Below, piece by piece: positions 1 to 8,506 of a stretch of DNA of 11,370 nt. A model generated the notes under the pieces. It saw nothing but the letters and a program-made list of their open reading frames with translations, was not told the DNA's origin and ran no database searches. The stretch's first letter is position 1. Every line of letters starts with the position of its first letter. The translations under genes and the position numbers were made by a program. Origin of the DNA: Verrucomicrobiota bacterium (GTDB lineage Bacteria > Verrucomicrobiota > Verrucomicrobiia > Limisphaerales > UBA9464); contig CANGMO010000034.1 of NCBI GenBank assembly GCA_947454295.1, forward strand, positions 1 to 11,370, given 5' to 3'.

Positions 1-463
1 ACAGGCTGCTGAAGAGTTTTGGAAACCGGCCCATGGCCACCGAAAGCGACACGCCGGTTTTGACCTCGCCGGAGATGGTGTCGATGACCTCCTTGAACGC
101 AGGATTCGCCTCTTCCACTGCAATTCCCTCCAAGGCCTGGGGAATGGGAATGCCGGCTTCGAGGAGGGCGGACAATTCGCGGGAGAAGGCGGTGACCTCC
201 TTGCGTCGAACGCCGCTACCGAGGCGCAGGCCGGGCGAGGCGGCAGCGGGCGCAGCCACAGCAGTTGCGGCGGTTGCCGTTGCGGCGGGGGCGGGGCGCG
301 GTGGGACAATTCGGGCGCCGTCTGGTCCACACGGTTCGAGGAGCGAGGGAAAGAGTCCGCGTTCAGACAGCTGGCGCAGCGCAGCGCGCCGGTCGTCGGC
401 CTCCAGGATGCCCTGGACGCCGGCGCCGGATCCCTGCACTGCCTGGTAGCGGAAGGCGGCCAT
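1..463 (-). CDS. gspF: Type II secretion/type IV pilus platform protein GspF/PilC, N-terminal part (cut by window edge)
   Basis: Polytopic inner-membrane platform protein that couples the cytoplasmic assembly ATPase to pilus or pseudopilus growth. Only the first 154 residues are in the window; the reading frame runs off at position 1. Visible parts are a short N-terminal domain (residues 1-50, beginning MAAFRYQAVQ), an Ala/Pro-rich linker (about 52-78), and the start of the first T2SSF domain (from about 88), with the typical pattern FSRELSALLEAGIPIPQAL and, later, GEVKTGVSLSVAM. The full family length is about 400 residues. The ATG at 463 has AGGA seven bases upstream, inside the end of the ATPase gene. 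It follows the gspE stop by 3 bases, so the two are almost certainly co-transcribed and perhaps translationally coupled. Whether the machine is a T2SS or a T4P cannot be told from these two genes. The linker is longer and more Ala-rich than usual. Confidence 0.93.
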   Translation of the reverse strand, partial: MAAFRYQAVQGSGAGVQGILEADDRRAALRQLSERGLFPSLLEPCGPDGARIVPPRPAPAATATAATAVAAPAAASPGLRLGSGVRRKEVTAFSRELSALLEAGIPIPQALEGIAVEEANPAFKEVIDTISGEVKTGVSLSVAMGRFPKLFSSL

Positions 464-466
464 GCG

Positions 467-1987
<1,521 letters not shown>

Positions 1988-2034
1988 GCGGGAGGTCGTC
2001 CTTTCAGGCTGGCGGGTGGAGCTTCTCTCCTTTC

Positions 2035-2057
2035 AACAATTGGAAACAGGAATTGTT
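2035..2057. promoter_or_regulatory. Inverted repeat in the divergent intergenic region between the secretion ATPase and the haem protein
   Basis: The 186-base gap (1988-2173) separates two divergent starts, so it must hold both promoters. Its only AT-rich island has a perfect 7-bp inverted repeat, AACAATT (2035-2041) and AATTGTT (2051-2057), separated by 9 bases. This is the right size for a dimeric repressor or activator site, and it lies about 50 bases before the gspE start. A consensus -35 (TTGACA, 2129-2134) faces the haem protein gene, but no convincing -10 follows at 16-18 bases. Operator function is inference; the repeat is short enough to be chance. Confidence 0.3.
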
Positions 2058-2173
2058 TCGGGGATCGCGCCTCTGACGCCAAAGCGTGGGAAGTGTTCAA
2101 AATCGCCGAGGCGGTCTGGCCTGGTCCATTGACAGGCCGCCAGCGATCGAGTTCGGTCACCCCCCTGCCTGCC

Positions 2174-3349
2174 ATGATCCGCCTCCTGATGCCGCTTCCC
2201 GTCGCCCCCCGGCGCCTGACCCGGGCCTTCAGCTACCTTCCGGCTGTCGCATGCGTTGTCGTCGGCCTTCTGGGTTCCCAGAGTCCCGTGCGCGCCGCGG
2301 TGGACGACCGGACTCGGGTGGTGTTGGAGGCGCTCGGGCGCATGAAGGCGGCCGATGTGGAGTCGAATCCAGCCCTGAAGAAAGCGCTTGAGCGCGTCTT
2401 GAGCCAGGTTCGCGGGGAGCCGGAATTCATTGGGCTGGTGCGTGATTTCAAGGTGACGGGGCAGGAGGCCGCGGTGCGCGAGTTCCTCGTCGCCCATCCG
2501 GAGTCTCCGGCTGCGGTGGATGCCGCCCGTCTGCTGTTGGACGGCCCGCCTCCTGTGGATGTTGGACTGGCACAGGCCGGGCCGGCTGTCCGGCTTGCCG
2601 GGGTGATCAAGGTGGTGGGCGAGACGGAGGATCGGCGCCTCGTTCCCCTGGTGATGCCGTTGGCGGCGGACCCGGCTCAACCGGCGGAGGTCCGTCGTGC
2701 GGCGGTGACGGCACTGGCGCGCGTGCAGGACGGAGCGCAGGCGTTGCTGGGGCTCGTCCGTTCCAATCGCCTCGCGGATGATCTTCGGTTTGTCGCCGGG
2801 GGACTGCTTCGGTCGAGCCGCTGGCCGGCAATTCGCACCGAGGCAGGGACGCTGCTGCCGGCGCCTGCTGCCAAGGGTGCGGAGCCGCTGCCACCGCTCG
2901 CCGAACTGGTGAAGCGAACCGGGGATCCGGCGCGCGGCGCGGCCGTCTTCCGACGGGCCGACGTGGGATGCATCCAGTGTCACCAGGTGAATGGTGAAGG
3001 TGTTGATTTTGGCCCAAATCTTTCGGAAATCGGCACCAAGCTGGGGCGTGACGCGTTGGCCGAGGCGGTGCTCGATCCCAGCGCTGGCATTTCCTTCGGC
3101 TTCGAGGCCTGGGCCATTCAGCTCAAGAACGGAGACGATCTCACCGGGCTGATCGTTGGAGAAACAGAGCAGGAGCTGTCGGTAAAGCTCCAGGGTGGGA
3201 CGGTGAATCGGCTGAAGAAGGTGGAGGTCGCCAAACGGGAGAAGCAGGCGTTGTCCATCATGCCCGCCGGGCTTCAACAGGCGATGACCACGCAGGAGTT
3301 TGTCGACCTGCTGGAGTATCTGGCCTCGCTCAAGAAGGGGGCGCGCTAG
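2174..3349 (+). CDS. Secreted c-type haem-binding protein (Pirellula/Verrucomicrobium-type haem domain)
   Basis: Predicted exported monohaem c-type cytochrome-like protein of 391 residues. Residues 1-42 look like a signal peptide: basic residues, a hydrophobic stretch YLPAVACVVVGLLG (21-34), and a possible cleavage after VRA (39-41). Residues about 140-215 are helical and HEAT-like (paired LV..L....RRAAVTALARV patterns). The C-terminal domain (from about 249) contains the haem attachment motif CIQCH (266-270), then FGPNLSEIG, LDPSAGISFG and SIMPAGL, whose Met363 is the likely axial ligand. This order matches the PVC-specific haem-binding domain (TIGR02603) as I know it. Many PVC relatives carry this domain at the end of much longer proteins with dehydrogenase or HEAT modules; this one is short and has no such partner next to it. 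The ATG at 2174 was chosen because it places the signal peptide at the N-terminus; there is no clear Shine-Dalgarno sequence. A second in-frame ATG lies at 2189. The redox partner is unknown. Confidence 0.88.
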   Translation: MIRLLMPLPVAPRRLTRAFSYLPAVACVVVGLLGSQSPVRAAVDDRTRVVLEALGRMKAADVESNPALKKALERVLSQVRGEPEFIGLVRDFKVTGQEAAVREFLVAHPESPAAVDAARLLLDGPPPVDVGLAQAGPAVRLAGVIKVVGETEDRRLVPLVMPLAADPAQPAEVRRAAVTALARVQDGAQALLGLVRSNRLADDLRFVAGGLLRSSRWPAIRTEAGTLLPAPAAKGAEPLPPLAELVKRTGDPARGAAVFRRADVGCIQCHQVNGEGVDFGPNLSEIGTKLGRDALAEAVLDPSAGISFGFEAWAIQLKNGDDLTGLIVGETEQELSVKLQGGTVNRLKKVEVAKREKQALSIMPAGLQQAMTTQEFVDLLEYLASLKKGAR

Positions 3350-3416
3350 GCGCCTGGGGATCCCTTGAGGATTCCGCTTTTCCTCACCGGCCATCCCCTC
3401 TCTGATCGCGGTGCAA

Positions 3417-5693
3417 ATGGTGGTTCGTGTCTCCCTCGACATCGCCCTCGGGCGGGAGTTCGACTACCTGGTGCCCGCGATGTGGGAATCCCAGGTGGAA
3501 GTGGGCACCCGTGTCCGCGTTCCGTTTGGGGCGCGGGAGTTGCTGGGGGTGGTGACCGAAGTCCGGCCGACGTCCGATCAGCCGGGGCTCAAGCCCATCC
3601 GCAAGGTCATCGGCGCCCAGAGCCTGGTGACGCCACGGGTGCTCGATCTCGCGCGATGGATCGCCGGCTACTATTGCTGTCCGCTCGAACTGGCGTTGAA
3701 AAGCGTCCTGCCGGATGCCGTGCGGAAAGAGGAGGACGGATGGCGTGAGCGTCTTCACGTGACCCTGCTTCCGTTGCCGGGTGCCGCCCCGAAACTCACG
3801 GCACGCCAGGAAGCGGTTTTGCGGATCGTGGAGGAATGGCGCGACCTCCCCCTGCAGGAGCTGATCCGTCTGGCGGAAACCACGCCAGCCACGGTGCGCA
3901 AGCTGGAGGATCTCGGCCTGCTGCGCATTGCACCGAAGGTCTCGGAACGGGATCCCCACGCGCAGGACGTCCTCGTTCCCAGCCTGCCGATTCCGCTCAA
4001 TCCCGAGCAACAGGCCGCGCTGGAGCAGATCACTTCCGCCATGGATGTGGCCATGGCCGCTTCCAATTCCGACGACCGTTCGGTGAAGACGCCGCCTGCC
4101 GATGCGACGGCCTCGCAGACGTTCCTCCTGCATGGCGTCACCGGATCGGGAAAGACGGAGGTCTACCTGCAGGCGATGGCCCATGCGTTGAAGAACGGGC
4201 GCGGCGCCATCGTGCTGGTTCCGGAGATCGCGCTCACGCCGCAGACCGTGGAGCGGTTCAAGTCGCGCTTTTCGAGCGGCCCGCTGCAGACGCTGGTGGC
4301 GGTGCTGCATTCGCATCTCAGCGCCGGGGAACGTCATGATGAATGGCACAAGATCCGCCAGGGTCGGGCGCGAATCGTGATCGGGGCGCGCTCGGCGGTC
4401 TTTGCACCGGTGGAACCGCTGGGACTCATCGTGGTGGATGAGGAGCACGAGCATTCCTATAAGCAGGAGGAAACACCGCGATATCACGCCCGCGACGTCG
4501 CCGTGGTGCGTGGGCAACGGGAAGGCGCGGTGGTGGTGCTGGGTTCGGCGACGCCGTCGCTGGAGAGCTATCACAACGCGCTGCGGAAGAAGTACCGGTT
4601 GGTCACCCTGCCGAACCGGGCCACCGAGATGAAACTGCCGGTGGTTCGCATTGTGGACATGCGGCAGGAGCAAAGCCGCGGGGGCGGGCCGCCGCCGTTG
4701 TTTTCGCGCCGGCTGGTGGAGGCCATCACGCAGCGGCTCGAACGCGGCGAGCAGACCATGCTCTTCCTGAACCGGCGCGGGTACTCAACCAGTCTGCAGT
4801 GCAAGAAATGTGGCTATGTGGCCGGCTGCCCAAACTGCAGCGTCTCGCTGACCTATCACCGCAACGCGCAAAAGCTCCTCTGCCATATCTGCGGTCACGA
4901 GGAGAAGGTGCCGTCCAAGTGTCCTGGTCCTGAGTGCGGCGATCCGGGAATTCGTTTCTCCGGCGCGGGCACCGAGCGGGTGGAAGATCAGTTGTCGCGG
5001 CGCTTCCCCAAGGCGCGGCTGCGTCGAATGGATTCTGACACGCTCCAACGCAAAGAGGACTACCGCACGGTGCTCAATGATTTTCGAACCGGGAAAATTG
5101 ATATCCTGGTGGGCACCCAGATGATTGCCAAGGGACTGCATTTCCCGAACGTGACACTGGTGGGCATCATCCACGCCGACCTGTCGCTGCATCTGCCGGA
5201 CTTCCGGGCCGGCGAACGCACCTTCCAGCTATTGACCCAAGTGAGCGGTCGCGCGGGTCGTGGCGATGTGGAAGGCGAAGTGATTGTGCAGACCTTCACG
5301 CCGTTCCATCCCGCGATCCAATTCGCGCGGCGTCACGACTTCCTTGGATTCTACGACCAGGAGACGGAGTTCCGTCAGCAACTCGGGTATCCGCCGTTCA
5401 ATCGCGTGGCGTTGCTCACGTTGCGGGGACGCAACGAGGACAAGGTGAAGTTCAGTGCCGAGCACGTCCGGAAGTGGCTGGATGAAAAACTCGCCTCCTG
5501 GCCGGGAACGGTGATCGCAGGGCCCGCGCCGGCGCCCCTGGCCAAGGCGGAATCGTATTATCGATACCAGCTCATGCTCCGTTCCCCGCGGATGACCAAG
5601 CTGAGTCGCGACCTCATGATGCTGCACGAGGCGGTTACCTTGCCGGACGATCTCCGCCTCACGATCGACATCGATCCCGCGAGCCTGCTGTGA
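3417..5693 (+). CDS. priA: Primosomal protein N' (replication restart helicase PriA)
   Basis: Superfamily 2 3'-5' DNA helicase that recognises stalled or abandoned forks and reloads the replicative helicase. It has 758 residues from the ATG at 3417; a GTG two codons earlier (3411) is also possible, and neither has a clear Shine-Dalgarno sequence. The N-terminal 3'-end-binding domain begins VVRVSLDIALGREFDYLVP, followed by a winged-helix region (about 125-180). The helicase core shows Walker A GVTGSGKTE (240-248), the DEEH box (341-344) and GSATPS (376-381). Eight zinc cysteines are at 462, 465, 471, 474, 489, 492, 502 and 507. The late motifs are VGTQMIAKGLHFP and QVSGRAGRG. Two oddities stand out: the last cysteine pair is spaced C-x4-C rather than the usual C-x2-C, and a low-complexity insert (about 206-233) precedes the Walker A strand. 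It starts 67 bases after the haem protein gene on the same strand and may be co-transcribed, but the two share no obvious function. Confidence 0.97.
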   Translation: MVVRVSLDIALGREFDYLVPAMWESQVEVGTRVRVPFGARELLGVVTEVRPTSDQPGLKPIRKVIGAQSLVTPRVLDLARWIAGYYCCPLELALKSVLPDAVRKEEDGWRERLHVTLLPLPGAAPKLTARQEAVLRIVEEWRDLPLQELIRLAETTPATVRKLEDLGLLRIAPKVSERDPHAQDVLVPSLPIPLNPEQQAALEQITSAMDVAMAASNSDDRSVKTPPADATASQTFLLHGVTGSGKTEVYLQAMAHALKNGRGAIVLVPEIALTPQTVERFKSRFSSGPLQTLVAVLHSHLSAGERHDEWHKIRQGRARIVIGARSAVFAPVEPLGLIVVDEEHEHSYKQEETPRYHARDVAVVRGQREGAVVVLGSATPSLESYHNALRKKYRLVTLPNRATEMKLPVVRIVDMRQEQSRGGGPPPLFSRRLVEAITQRLERGEQTMLFLNRRGYSTSLQCKKCGYVAGCPNCSVSLTYHRNAQKLLCHICGHEEKVPSKCPGPECGDPGIRFSGAGTERVEDQLSRRFPKARLRRMDSDTLQRKEDYRTVLNDFRTGKIDILVGTQMIAKGLHFPNVTLVGIIHADLSLHLPDFRAGERTFQLLTQVSGRAGRGDVEGEVIVQTFTPFHPAIQFARRHDFLGFYDQETEFRQQLGYPPFNRVALLTLRGRNEDKVKFSAEHVRKWLDEKLASWPGTVIAGPAPAPLAKAESYYRYQLMLRSPRMTKLSRDLMMLHEAVTLPDDLRLTIDIDPASLL

Positions 5694-5696
5694 GTT

Positions 5697-5754
5697 GGAG
5701 TCGCCGCACTGATGGACTCCGAATGGTGGTGGAGTGCGGCAGTCCCATGCTGCT
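5697..5754. repeat. Imperfect palindromic intergenic element between convergent genes
   Basis: This lies in the 189-base gap between the priA stop and the deaminase stop. A perfect 8-bp inverted repeat, GCCGCACT (5703-5710) and AGTGCGGC (5733-5740), encloses a 22-base loop. Overlapping it is a competing 6-bp repeat, GGAGTC (5697-5702) with GACTCC (5715-5720). A third small arm pair, GCAG (5739-5742) with CTGC (5750-5753), follows and ends in TTTGG. No T-tract follows either arm, so it is a poor intrinsic terminator. The nested palindromes, GC-rich arms and intergenic position resemble the REP-like elements scattered in many verrucomicrobial genomes; that comparison is from memory. The rest of the gap (5755-5882) shows no gene or clear signal. 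Confidence 0.4.
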
Positions 5755-5882
5755 TTGGTTGGTAACCTGAGGTGAGCGGGCCCCGTCGTGTGGTTCTGCA
5801 ACCCTGGTGCGAGCCGAACGCGCGAGAGGCCTCACGCACTCCGGGACCGTGCCACGCGCGTATGCCTTCGGGAACTCGCCGG

Positions 5883-7301
5883 TTACCGGAACTGGATGCC
5901 CCAGCGGCGGGCGGCGTATCCGTAGGCCACGGGGTGCACGTTGCGGAGATGCGCCTTGGGATCCCCGTTGGACCACTTCTCCTCGAAGGCCTTCACGGCG
6001 CGCTCGTAGTCCTCCAGCAGGCGCTGCTTGAGCGCCGGTTCGGCGAAGGACCACTTGAGCGAGTTGCGTCCGCAGCCGACGAGCTCGTCCCAGGTCAGGT
6101 TGAACTCGGTGACGGCGGTCATGTACTCGTCGGTCATGCCGGAGTCCCACATGCCGGAGTCGTCGGTGGAGAGACCGCAGGGAATGCCGGTACGGAGCAT
6201 CTCCGGGAAGTGGTGCTGGGAGTAGTTGGTGACGTACTCCAGGAGGAGATTGCTCACCAGATTGATCTCCACGAAGGCGATGCCGCTGCGGAGGTGGAGC
6301 ACGAGCTCGTCATCGGTCAGCACGTTGTTGCCGTGGCCGAGTCGCGTGGCCCCGAGGAGCAGGGTGTCGCGCATGTGGGGATTCGGTTCGTCCACTTCGC
6401 CGGCGTGAATCGACAGACCGACGCCCGAGTACTTGTGCCGCATACGGCGGTAGGTTTCGAGAAAGCGCCGGGGATGACCTTTGTCGTTGTCCTCACGGCC
6501 GGCCATGTTGATGCCGACCCAGAGATCGCGATGCCTTGAAACGAAGTCGTAGGCTTCCTCGACCTTCTTTTCGGCAATGGGAGTGAAGCGCAGCACAACC
6601 ACCTGCCAGCGCACCTCGACGCCGGTGGCGCGGGCATCGGGTTGGTCGAGACGCGCCTTGAGGCGGCGGCTCATTTCGTCGGGATCCACGGCGGTGCCGT
6701 CGGCCAGCACGAATCCGAGCGGAATGGTCTGCGGCTCCAGGTACCGCACGCCCTCAGCGCCGTAGCGCTTCATGGTTTCCACGGTCATCTCCAGAAACAC
6801 CTCGAGGCTGCGCCCCATCGCGCCAAACCGTGGCCAGATTTCCTCAAAGAACTCGTTGCGCCCCTCGCCCGGCTTGTCGAGGCGCAGCGAGTTGATGAAG
6901 GCCGTGCGCTGCGCCGGCGTGAGTTCATCGAGTGCGGCGTATTCCTTCTGCTGGCATTCCGGCAGCGTCTTCCAGGTGTAGCCGGCGATGGTCTGGAATT
7001 GCCGCCAGGTGTTGGTGTCGCCGTCACACGACCCGGCGCGGACGCGGGTGTAGAAGCGATTGCCGCCGTTGCGGGCCGGATCGGCGGCCACCTGGAACAG
7101 CGAGTCCATCTGCCAGCAGCCGCCGCTGTGATGATGGAGATCCGCCGCCTTGGGCATCGCGTACAGGAACGCGTAAAGCTCGGCCTTCGACAGGTTCGTC
7201 TTCAGCTGCGTGAAGGTGCCGTCGAACCCCCCGGCGGCGAGGGACAGGGTCAGGGAGCCGCCGACTGCGGCGGCCCGGGCGATCCAGCGGAACAGTTTCA
7301 T
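5883..7301 (-). CDS. Secreted adenosine deaminase family protein
   Basis: Metal-dependent hydrolase of the adenosine/AMP deaminase family (A_deaminase), predicted to deaminate adenosine or a related purine nucleoside outside the cytoplasm. It has 472 residues. Residues 1-24 form a signal peptide (MKLFRWIARAAAVGG with a hydrophobic run to LAAGG). Catalytic motifs appear in family order: metal ligands in DLHHHSGG (54-61, H56 and H58), SIHAGE (297-302, with metal ligand H299 and catalytic E302), LGHGN (321-325, H323) and the metal-binding aspartates STDD (378-381). All key residues are present, so it should be active. Compared with cytosolic deaminases (about 330-350 residues) it has a long extra region (about 62-165) with cysteines at 62, 92 and 116, which could form disulfides in the periplasm. 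The usual TDDP is TDDS here. It lies 50 bases downstream of the NUP-family gene, with no terminator between, so co-transcription is likely. The exact substrate is inferred; secreted ADGF-type deaminases are the closest functional analogy. Confidence 0.88.
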   Translation of the reverse strand: MKLFRWIARAAAVGGSLTLSLAAGGFDGTFTQLKTNLSKAELYAFLYAMPKAADLHHHSGGCWQMDSLFQVAADPARNGGNRFYTRVRAGSCDGDTNTWRQFQTIAGYTWKTLPECQQKEYAALDELTPAQRTAFINSLRLDKPGEGRNEFFEEIWPRFGAMGRSLEVFLEMTVETMKRYGAEGVRYLEPQTIPLGFVLADGTAVDPDEMSRRLKARLDQPDARATGVEVRWQVVVLRFTPIAEKKVEEAYDFVSRHRDLWVGINMAGREDNDKGHPRRFLETYRRMRHKYSGVGLSIHAGEVDEPNPHMRDTLLLGATRLGHGNNVLTDDELVLHLRSGIAFVEINLVSNLLLEYVTNYSQHHFPEMLRTGIPCGLSTDDSGMWDSGMTDEYMTAVTEFNLTWDELVGCGRNSLKWSFAEPALKQRLLEDYERAVKAFEEKWSNGDPKAHLRNVHPVAYGYAARRWGIQFR

Positions 7302-7351
7302 GCGACACTCAGGGTGAACGGGAATTTAGGATCTCGAAAAGGCGGAAGAAC

Positions 7352-8443
7352 TCAGGGTGTGCCGGCGGGGGGCTTGGATTCGTACTCGGACCAGTGGTCG
7401 AGGAGTTCATGCAGCACCCGGCTGCCGACACGATAGGCCGCCTCAAGGCTCGGAATATAGGCGGAGAACTTGCCCCCATTTTCTTCGGCGAGGCTTTCGG
7501 CGGCCGTTTTTCCCGGAGGCTGTTGATCGAAGTTGCTCGCGGTTCGGAGCACCAGGACGCGGTTGGTATCGGCCTTGCCGCCCTCGGCAAGAAAGGTCAA
7601 CGCCTGGAGCGTGCCGGAGTCCTCCATGGCAGTGGTCACGTAGTTGCCGGCTCCATCCGTCCAGTACTTCACCCAGTCATTGGCCCACTGGTTCATCAGC
7701 TTTCCATGCCAGAAGGTTCCGCCCGCGAGGTTGTCGCCCTTCATCACGAACGGCGACCGCATGGCCACCGGGTGATTGGTGTATCGCATGCGATTGGTGC
7801 GCATGACGTCATTCTCCATGAGTGGCGTGTTGCGGGTGAGGCGATAGGCCCAGTCCACGAGCGGCTTGTTGAGCGGGAACGTCACCTGGCCGACGCCGCG
7901 ATCCTTGCGGGGCAGCGCGTAGGGCTTTTGCTGGCTCAAGGGGATGTATCCGGTCGGCCAGTCGGCGGGCATCTCGCGGGCGTCGATTTCGTGGGCGAGG
8001 TCGGCGTCCACGATGTACTCGGCCCAGGCCGCGCAGCCGAGGGTGCCGTCGGCGGGATCGATGCCGGCGATGCCGGCGGTGATCCAGTAGGCCTTCGAGC
8101 AATCGAATCGGGGATCCAGCGCGAGGGCGGTGATGCTTGCCGCGCTCCGGGCAATGCCGCCGCCGGTGCAGATGCCCACGACGCCGTCGTCGCGGTATCG
8201 AACCGGACGCCAGGCTCCCGGCACGGCAACCCGGTTGGTGAGATGCTCCCGTTCCACCCAGTACTGGTACTCGCCGGGGCGGTCGCCGGTGTCCTCGCCA
8301 ATTTCAAACAGTGTGACGATGACTGCCTTGACCTTGAGTGGGGTCGCCGGGCCATCGGCGCGGGCAGGCAACATGCCGAGGGCAACGAACAAGGCGCCCA
8401 GACACGGGAAGGTGGATCTGCGGATGAAACCGGGAAGTGGCAT
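7352..8443 (-). CDS. Secreted purine nucleoside permease (NUP) family protein, phosphorylase-like
   Basis: Member of the NUP family (PF06516), named after a Candida albicans purine nucleoside transporter gene. It has 363 residues. Residues 1-29 form a signal peptide (basic start, hydrophobic CLGALFVALGML, cleavage near ARA). The mature part opens with the family hallmark KAVIVTLFEIGEDTGDRPGE (39-58). Further conserved segments are GGGIARSAAS (94-103), WITAGIAGIDP (120-130), GDNLAGGTFWHG (236-247), TAMEDSGTLQAL (271-282) and LRTASNFDQQPPG (299-311). The glycine-rich, AGIAG and MEDSG segments fall in the order of the phosphate- and nucleoside-binding segments of purine nucleoside phosphorylases. 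No transmembrane helix is visible after the signal peptide, so a soluble periplasmic binding or cleaving protein is more likely than a permease. It sits between a TonB-dependent receptor and the deaminase gene on the same strand. The ATG at 8443 has no Shine-Dalgarno sequence and follows a strong hairpin. Confidence 0.88.
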   Translation of the reverse strand: MPLPGFIRRSTFPCLGALFVALGMLPARADGPATPLKVKAVIVTLFEIGEDTGDRPGEYQYWVEREHLTNRVAVPGAWRPVRYRDDGVVGICTGGGIARSAASITALALDPRFDCSKAYWITAGIAGIDPADGTLGCAAWAEYIVDADLAHEIDAREMPADWPTGYIPLSQQKPYALPRKDRGVGQVTFPLNKPLVDWAYRLTRNTPLMENDVMRTNRMRYTNHPVAMRSPFVMKGDNLAGGTFWHGKLMNQWANDWVKYWTDGAGNYVTTAMEDSGTLQALTFLAEGGKADTNRVLVLRTASNFDQQPPGKTAAESLAEENGGKFSAYIPSLEAAYRVGSRVLHELLDHWSEYESKPPAGTP

Positions 8444-8449
8444 CGGGGT

Positions 8450-8492
8450 AAAAGAGAACGCCTGCGGCGGATTAAATCCAGTCCGCAGGCGT
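8450..8492 (-). terminator. Terminator-like hairpin between the TonB-dependent receptor and the NUP gene
   Basis: Read on the minus strand, a perfect 10-bp GC-rich stem has arms ACGCCTGCGG (8492-8483) and CCGCAGGCGT (8467-8458). A nested 4-bp stem GGAT/ATCC with a TTA loop sits inside it, and the outer stem is followed at once by TCTCTTTT (8457-8450). This is the architecture of a Rho-independent terminator. It starts 14 bases after the receptor stop codon and its stem ends 14 bases before the NUP start codon. If active, it would end most receptor transcripts and leave NUP and the deaminase to readthrough or to a promoter of their own, giving much more receptor than enzyme. Confidence 0.72.
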
Positions 8493-8506
8493 GGTTGGAT
8501 TGAAAC

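Noticed and set aside
2129..2157. TTGACA as a promoter for the haem protein gene
   Set aside because: The -35 match is perfect, but the sequence 17 bases downstream (TTCGGT) is a poor -10, so I did not list it as a separate promoter.
2033..3442. A 469-codon open frame on the minus strand opposite the haem protein
   Set aside because: The plus-strand frame has a signal peptide, CIQCH and a family-typical C-terminus. The minus-strand product is low in hydrophobic order, rich in Arg/His/Gln, and has no motif.
3384..4673. A 429-codon open frame on the minus strand opposite priA
   Set aside because: It is a shadow of the priA reading frame, with a His/Arg-rich product and no recognisable domain.
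5761..5886. GGTAACC and GGTTACC as a long-range inverted repeat around the convergent gap
   Set aside because: Seven bases separated by more than 110 bases is likely chance, and the right arm overlaps the deaminase stop codon.
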